Part shown: one piece after another, positions 7,922 to 12,046 of the stretch
How the letters are laid out: each line of letters begins with the position of its first letter
Numbering within the stretch: position 1 is the stretch's first letter
Assembly (NCBI GenBank): GCA_047974325.1
Contig: JBKECE010000272.1
Coordinates: 1-12,046 of the forward strand
DNA from: QVMP01 sp047974325
GTDB taxonomy: Bacteria > Bacteroidota > Bacteroidia > Bacteroidales > Dysgonomonadaceae
DNA: 12,046 nucleotides
Direction: 5' to 3'
The notes under the pieces: model-generated
The model's input: the letters and a program-made list of their open reading frames with translations, nothing else
Told to the model about the DNA's origin: nothing
Database searches by the model: none
Made by a program: the position numbers and the translations under genes

Positions 7922-9404
7922 CGAAAAAAGAGTTTATGAGTTGCCTGCCAAGAGGAACAAGAATTGCTGTTGCAATGGTTCCGAATATTTTGTTTCGTTG
8001 TTTTGCAGCCTGTTGATCAGCTTTTTCTTGTTCTCGTTGAATTTTCTCCTGCTCCTTGCGTGCTTTCTCCTCAACCTTAGCTTGTGTTGCAGTGTCTTTT
8101 TCAGATTGGACGGCATTTAGTTTTGCGGTTAGTTTTTCGTATGCCGATTCACGGTCTATCGTTTCCGCATAGTGACGATAGAGTATTGAACCTTCCACTT
8201 TTGCTTTGCGTTCATCAACTGTGATAGGCCCGATTTGTCCTTCGGGTGGAAGAATGAACGCCCTTTCTACAGGTTGAGGTGCACCTTTCTCATCCAGAAA
8301 GGAAACAAGAGCCTCGCCCGTGGCCAGTTCGGATATTGCAGTTTCGGTGTCGAATTTCGGATTGGCACGGAAACTCTGCGCCGCTGCTTTCAATGCTTTC
8401 TGATCTTTTGGGGTATAAGCTCTCAATGCATGTTGGATGCGATTCCCCAATTGAGCGAGTATCGTGTCCGGGATGTCTGCCGGGCTTTGTGAAATGAAAT
8501 ATACTCCCACTCCTTTTGAACGGATGAGTCTGACCACTTGTTCTATCTTTTCTACCAGAGCTTTGGGGGCATCGTTGAATAGCAAATGAGCTTCATCGAA
8601 GAAGAAAACAAGTTTGGGTTTTTCGGGATCACCTATCTCAGGAAGAGTTTCAAAGAGTTTGGTCATCATCCAAAGCAGAAAAGTGGAATACACTTTAGGC
8701 GAATTCATTAGTTTGTCTGCTGCCAAAATGTTGATAACACCCTTGTCTCCGTTTGCCTGGATCAAGTCGTCAAGATTGAGGCTCGGTTCACCAAAAAACA
8801 TGTCGGCTCCGTCTTGCTCCAATTGAAGCAATCCGCGTTGGATGGCTCCGATGCTGGCTGCCGATATGTTACCATAGGCAGTGGTAAAATTATTGCTGTT
8901 ATTGCCCACATATTCCAATATTTTTTGCAGATCTTTTAGATCTATCAGATCGAGCGATTCGTCTTTTGCAATCTTAAAAATGATGGTCAATACGGCGCTT
9001 TGTGTGTCATTGAGAGCGAGCAAGCGACTGAAAAGTGTTGCTCCCATATCGGCAACACTAGCTCTGACAGGCACACCTTGTTCACTGAATACATCCCAGA
9101 ACTGCACAGGAAATGACTGAAAAATAAAGCCTTTATTTCCAAGTGCATATGATTCTACACGTTTGGTCACACTCTCTTTATTTCCTCCTTTGTTGGCAAC
9201 GCCTGACAGATCGCCTTTTATGTCAGCTGCAAAAACAGGAACACCCATTGAACTGAATGTTTCTGCCAGATTTTGTAGTGTTACGGTCTTACCCGTTCCG
9301 GTGGCTCCTGTGATGAGCCCGTGTCGGTTTGCTTTTTCCGGATTCAGACAAATTTCATTTTCGCCGGCTATTGCTATAAAAGCTTTTTTTTCGCTGTCAA
9401 ACAT
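7905..9404 (-). CDS. HerA-like (DUF853/YjgR family) ATPase
   Basis: A 499-residue cytoplasmic P-loop ATPase of the HerA/FtsK superfamily, close in length and motif pattern to the DUF853 (E. coli YjgR-type) family. Walker A is GATGTGKT at residues 33-40, followed by FAADIKGDLSG (58-68). Walker B is KLVFFFDEAHLLF (264-276). LIRSKGVGVYFISQSPADIP (293-312) and LGNRIQHALRAYT (319-331), with a likely arginine-finger region, complete the ATPase core. The C-terminal tail (about 430-475) is highly charged, rich in Glu, Lys and Gln, and probably a coiled coil. After it comes a short hydrophobic stretch (about 474-494) and a final KKKK. The ATP-binding fold is certain; the cellular role of this family is poorly defined. 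No NurA-like nuclease is next to it, so a classical HerA-NurA end-resection pair is not supported here. The gene appears monocistronic, with its own promoter and with convergent or divergent neighbours. Confidence 0.93.
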   Translation of the reverse strand: MFDSEKKAFIAIAGENEICLNPEKANRHGLITGATGTGKTVTLQNLAETFSSMGVPVFAADIKGDLSGVANKGGNKESVTKRVESYALGNKGFIFQSFPVQFWDVFSEQGVPVRASVADMGATLFSRLLALNDTQSAVLTIIFKIAKDESLDLIDLKDLQKILEYVGNNSNNFTTAYGNISAASIGAIQRGLLQLEQDGADMFFGEPSLNLDDLIQANGDKGVINILAADKLMNSPKVYSTFLLWMMTKLFETLPEIGDPEKPKLVFFFDEAHLLFNDAPKALVEKIEQVVRLIRSKGVGVYFISQSPADIPDTILAQLGNRIQHALRAYTPKDQKALKAAAQSFRANPKFDTETAISELATGEALVSFLDEKGAPQPVERAFILPPEGQIGPITVDERKAKVEGSILYRHYAETIDRESAYEKLTAKLNAVQSEKDTATQAKVEEKARKEQEKIQREQEKADQQAAKQRNKIFGTIATAILVPLGRQLINSFFGKKKK

Positions 9405-9431
9405 AATTTCTTGAATTAAAAGATCATTTCA

Positions 9432-9463
9432 CAAAAATAGAGAATTGGTAGTTTATGAACAAT
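9432..9463 (-). promoter_or_regulatory. Bacteroidota-type promoter for the herA-like gene
   Basis: Read on the minus strand, 9439-9432 is TATTTTTG, an exact match to the -7 consensus TAnnTTTG. 9463-9460 reads ATTG, a three-of-four match to the -33 TTTG element, with a 20-base spacer. Transcription would start near 9425, about 20 bases before the ATG at 9404. Spacing and both boxes fit the Bacteroidota sigma-ABfr pattern. Confidence 0.6.
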
Positions 9464-9774
9464 TATATTGTGCCACAAGTTTTTGGAAATGTGAAAGAAG
9501 CATCTAATTTATTGTTACTTTGCAGTCAATTGGATGATCCGCTGGTTTTTTATTTGCCTAAATTTCTTATTTTTGCAGCTTGTTTCGATCCTATTTCAAT
9601 ACAAATTTCTTGTCATAAGATAAAGAAAGAAAAATAAGAGCTTGCAGGGGAATAGCAGAGCAAATGAGGCTTTGAGCGAATGTTTGCTTATGCTTTATTT
9701 TTCAGTTGTTTAGGGTTGAAATTTGGAATAAAAAGATTTAACTAATAAAATGATCTTTATCATAACTAAAAGAT

Positions 9775-9782
9775 TACTTTTG
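9775..9782 (+). promoter_or_regulatory. Candidate -7 promoter element for kup
   Basis: TACTTTTG at 9775-9782 matches the Bacteroidota -7 box TAnnTTTG exactly and would start transcription near 9789, about 22 bases before the kup ATG. No clear TTTG was seen 19-21 bases upstream (the area reads AATGATC), so the promoter is incomplete by the consensus. AGGAT directly before the ATG is purine-rich but too close to serve as a standard Shine-Dalgarno site. Confidence 0.45.
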
Positions 9783-9810
9783 ACAGATTTTTTTCTAATT
9801 ATCTTAGGAT

Positions 9811-11787
9811 ATGGGTACAAAGCATAAAGTTCCGTTTGGAATTTTTGGAATATTGTTGGCGATAGGTGTGGTGTATGGCGATATCGGTACATCGCCGCTC
9901 TATGTGATGAAAGCCGTTCTTGCGGCATTGCCAAAAGGCGATATGACAAATCCCAATTATATTATTGGAGCTGTCTCTTGCGTGATATGGACATTGACTA
10001 TACAGACCACTCTTAAATATGTGATCATTACCCTGCGAGCCGATAACAAAGGTGAGGGCGGCATTCTGTCGCTTTATGCACTTATCCGCAAACATTATAA
10101 ATGGGCTTATGTGATAGCGGCTATGGGCGCAGCGACATTGCTTGCCGATGGCGTTGTTACGCCTGCCATCACGGTGATGACGGCCATGGAAGGGCTAAAT
10201 GCCATTATACCATCAGTGCCTATTATTCCTGCATCGTTGGTTATTATTGTCGGAATATTTCTGGCACAGCCTCTTGGTACAAGTTCGCTGGGCAGATTCT
10301 ATGGAGTGATAATGGTGATCTGGTTTGTAACACTGGGACTTTTGGGTATGAATCAGTTTGTGCATGACTTGTCTGTCCTGAAAGCTTTCAATCCTGTCTA
10401 TGCTATTCAATTTCTCATTCATGCACCTCACACAATGATGATACTGGGAGCTATTTTTCTGTGTACTACAGGAGCCGAGGCTCTCTATTCGGATCTCGGG
10501 CACACGGGGCTGAAAAACATACGCGTGTCGTGGATATTTGTGAAGTTAATGCTTATAATCAACTATTTGGGACAAGCTGCATGGATCATAAATAATCCGG
10601 AATTGGTAAATCACCGGATCAATCCCTTTTTCGCGATAATGCCATCGTGGTTCAGCTTTATTGGAGTTTGTTTGGCAACCATTGCAGCTATTGTGGCCAG
10701 TCAGGCATTGATTAGCGGATCGTTCACGATCATTAGTGAAGCGATCTCTCTGAACTTATGGCCAAACGTAAAGATCAAATATCCGACGAATATAAAAGGG
10801 CAGATGTTTATTCCATCTATCAATTGGTTTCTGATGATTTCGTGCGTAATCATGGTATTGTCGTTCAAGTCGTCTGCCAACCTCGAAGCAGCTTATGGTC
10901 TGTCGATTACGCTGAGCATGATGATGACTACAATGTTGCTGTTTCTGTATATGCTGAGAATGAATGCTCCGCTATGGGCGAGCGCATGCCTGACAATTTT
11001 TTTCTTGATTATAGAATTCAGCTTCTTCATTGCTAATATGCAGAAATTCTCGCACGGTGGTTTTGCTTCCATATTGATTGCAGGCATTCTGTTCTTCCTG
11101 ATGTATTCGTGGTATAATGGACGACGTATCAAAAGGTATTACACCGTATATGATCAGGTTGACGATAATTATATTGAGCGGATCAAGAATGTGAGCGAAG
11201 ATATGACAATTGCTAAAACGGCGACTAATCTGGTCTACATTACACGGGCCAATAAAAAAGAATCACTCGAAAGCAAGATTACTTATTCGCTATTTCATCT
11301 GAAACCAAAACGTGCCGATACTTATTGGTTTATAAACATAAAACGAACCGATGTTCCGTATGAATTCGCATATTCAGTGAAGACCTTTATCTCGAAAAAA
11401 ATATTCAGGATAGATATCCGGGTGGGATTTAAGGTAGGAGTCCATACCGATCAGTATGTACGTCTTATCACGAACGAGCTTGAACAAAGAGGTTTGGTTG
11501 ATCTGTCGTCTCGTTATCCGTCGATGGAAGGAATGAAGGGCGACTTCACATTTGTGGTAGTTGACCGAATTTTCAGAAACGTGGATCTGAAAATTTCACA
11601 GCGGATCATCATGGGTTGCTATAATCTGATTAAGAATCTGGGCACATCAGATACACAGATGTACGATATAGATCCATCTTTTGCTCTTGTGGAGACTATT
11701 CCTCTGGTGACAGCAAAGTCAAATGTGAACGATTTGAAGAAACTTGTAGCCACATCGTGTGGGGAAAAAACATCAGATCAGGACTAA
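9811..11787 (+). CDS. kup: Kup-family potassium uptake protein
   Basis: A 658-residue inner-membrane K+ transporter of the KUP/HAK/KT family, which brings K+ into the cell, probably by K+/H+ symport. The family signature GVVYGDIGTSPLYVMKAV starts at residue 19 in the first membrane helix. Further conserved blocks are ADNKGEGGILSLYAL (77-91), LLADGVVTPAITV (110-122) and TTGAEALYSDLGHTG (219-233). Hydrophobic segments, about 12 in all, run to about residue 435, ending in GGFASILIAGILFFLMYSWY. The remaining 220 or so residues are hydrophilic and would form the cytoplasmic C-terminal domain. The length is slightly above the 622 residues of E. coli Kup. The ATG at 9811 is chosen because the signature follows at the usual distance. 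It is divergent from the herA-like gene and convergent with the LuxR-type gene, so probably transcribed alone. No frameshift or missing motif was seen. Confidence 0.96.
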   Translation: MGTKHKVPFGIFGILLAIGVVYGDIGTSPLYVMKAVLAALPKGDMTNPNYIIGAVSCVIWTLTIQTTLKYVIITLRADNKGEGGILSLYALIRKHYKWAYVIAAMGAATLLADGVVTPAITVMTAMEGLNAIIPSVPIIPASLVIIVGIFLAQPLGTSSLGRFYGVIMVIWFVTLGLLGMNQFVHDLSVLKAFNPVYAIQFLIHAPHTMMILGAIFLCTTGAEALYSDLGHTGLKNIRVSWIFVKLMLIINYLGQAAWIINNPELVNHRINPFFAIMPSWFSFIGVCLATIAAIVASQALISGSFTIISEAISLNLWPNVKIKYPTNIKGQMFIPSINWFLMISCVIMVLSFKSSANLEAAYGLSITLSMMMTTMLLFLYMLRMNAPLWASACLTIFFLIIEFSFFIANMQKFSHGGFASILIAGILFFLMYSWYNGRRIKRYYTVYDQVDDNYIERIKNVSEDMTIAKTATNLVYITRANKKESLESKITYSLFHLKPKRADTYWFINIKRTDVPYEFAYSVKTFISKKIFRIDIRVGFKVGVHTDQYVRLITNELEQRGLVDLSSRYPSMEGMKGDFTFVVVDRIFRNVDLKISQRIIMGCYNLIKNLGTSDTQMYDIDPSFALVETIPLVTAKSNVNDLKKLVATSCGEKTSDQD

Positions 11788-11821
11788 TCACAAATTTTTC
11801 AGATTTTAGAACATTCTGATG
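11765..11821 (-). terminator. Possible terminator of the LuxR-type gene, inside the end of kup
   Basis: On the minus strand CATCAGA (11821-11815) pairs with TCTGATG (11777-11771). The second arm is followed directly by six Ts (11770-11765) and a run of Cs. The loop is long (37 bases), with a possible inner AATC/GATT pairing. The hairpin lies over both gene ends, so the minus-strand transcript would end within kup's coding sequence. The 7-pair stem with a T-tract is suggestive; the long loop weakens it. Confidence 0.35.
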
Positions 11822-12046
11822 TAGTCATCTAAAGACATATCTGCATCCAGATTTAGTTTTTTCTTCAGTAGATATCTGTTGGTTTTGATGGTACTTGGCA
11901 ACACCGAAATCATTTGCCCAATTTGCTTTGCGTTGAGACCGATGCGTATGTAGGCACAAAGTTTCAGATCATTATCTGTGATGGAAGTGTGCAAGTCTTT
12001 CAGCTTTTTAAAGAAATCGGGATGCACTTTTTCAAATTGCAGCTTA
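11806..12046 (-). CDS. C-terminal end of a LuxR-type HTH regulator, truncated by the window edge
   Basis: The frame is open to the right edge and gives 79 residues plus a TAA stop. Its pattern is FEKVHPDFFKKLKDLH, then T-x-N-D-L-K-L-C-A-Y-I-R, then AKQIGQMISVLPSTIKTNRYLLKKKLNL. This matches the LuxR-like helix-turn-helix at the end of Bacteroidota regulators whose N-terminal parts carry TPR repeats or Reg_prop/Y_Y_Y sensor domains. The recognition helix would lie around LPSTIKTNRYLLKKKL. A GTG at 12027 is not taken as a start because the conserved FEKVHPDF block extends beyond it. The upstream sensor domain, and so the signal, is outside the window. The gene is convergent with kup, 18 bases between stops. 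The DNA-binding domain call is firm; the full protein type is inferred. Confidence 0.85.
   Translation of the reverse strand, partial: KLQFEKVHPDFFKKLKDLHTSITDNDLKLCAYIRIGLNAKQIGQMISVLPSTIKTNRYLLKKKLNLDADMSLDDYIRMF

Larger units (their letters stand above)
9405..9810. other. Intergenic region between divergent herA-like and kup genes
   Basis: These 406 bases hold no convincing protein gene. The herA-side promoter lies at its left end and a candidate kup promoter at its right end. Two more -7-like boxes on the + strand, TTACTTTG (9515-9522) and TATTTTTG (9568-9575, followed by CAGC), have no properly spaced TTTG element. If active, they would give kup a leader of 200 bases or more, or start a small RNA. 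A 60-codon + strand frame (9455-9637) lacks codon-like structure and recognisable family features. I saw no riboswitch I could name. Confidence 0.5.

Noticed and set aside
7905..9404. HerA-like ATPase as part of an anti-phage or DNA-end-resection system
   Set aside because: No nuclease, NurA-like gene or other defence partner is adjacent. The protein fits the widespread stand-alone DUF853 family and is flanked by housekeeping-type genes.
9455..9637. 60-codon + strand reading frame in the herA-kup intergenic region
   Set aside because: It has no ribosome binding site or placed promoter, no recognisable motif and unremarkable composition. It also overlaps a promoter region.
12025..12027. GTG as the start of a 73-residue small regulator
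   Set aside because: The conserved FEKVHPDF block of the LuxR-type family runs through this codon and the frame stays open to the edge, so it is the end of a longer protein.

Overview
The window looks like chromosomal DNA of a member of the phylum Bacteroidota, most likely order Bacteroidales. The evidence is a hybrid two-component system of the Bacteroides type, a secreted GH2 glycosidase, and promoter-like -7 boxes of the TAnnTTTG type. Genes also lack strong Shine-Dalgarno sequences and base composition is moderately AT-rich. Genus and species cannot be fixed from the sequence alone. No tRNA, rRNA, CRISPR array, insertion sequence or integrase was seen.

Layout. Positions 1-3590 (+) hold the 3' part of a galactokinase gene (galK, 5' end outside the window). 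It is followed 18 bases later by a full secreted GH2 glycosidase, probably a beta-galactosidase, in one apparent operon that ends at a strong hairpin/T-tract terminator (3640-3695). Positions 3801-7898 (+) hold one long hybrid two-component system (HTCS) gene. It encodes a signal peptide, about 13 propeller blades, a Y_Y_Y domain, a membrane helix, a histidine kinase, a receiver and an AraC-type DNA-binding domain. A single in-frame TAA at 6090-6092 interrupts it inside the Y_Y_Y domain, while reading frame and motifs continue intact on both sides. Convergent to it, only 6 bases away, lies a HerA/DUF853-type ATPase gene (7905-9404, -). A 406-base intergenic region separates that gene from a divergent kup potassium transporter gene (9811-11787, +). 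Convergent to kup at the right edge is the C-terminal end of a LuxR-type regulator (11806-12046, -).

How the genes may work together. The GH2 enzyme would release galactose, or a related sugar, from a galactoside in the periplasm or at the surface, and galactokinase would phosphorylate it for the Leloir pathway. The adjacent HTCS is the sort of sensor-regulator that senses a glycan breakdown product and activates nearby glycan-use genes. Its control of galK-GH2 is inferred from position only. The HerA-like ATPase and Kup are housekeeping-type genes unrelated to sugar use.

The most notable observation is the lone nonsense codon in an otherwise intact HTCS. It is a recent loss of a glycan sensor, a sequencing error, or, less likely, a functional split. 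No clearly new biological system was found.
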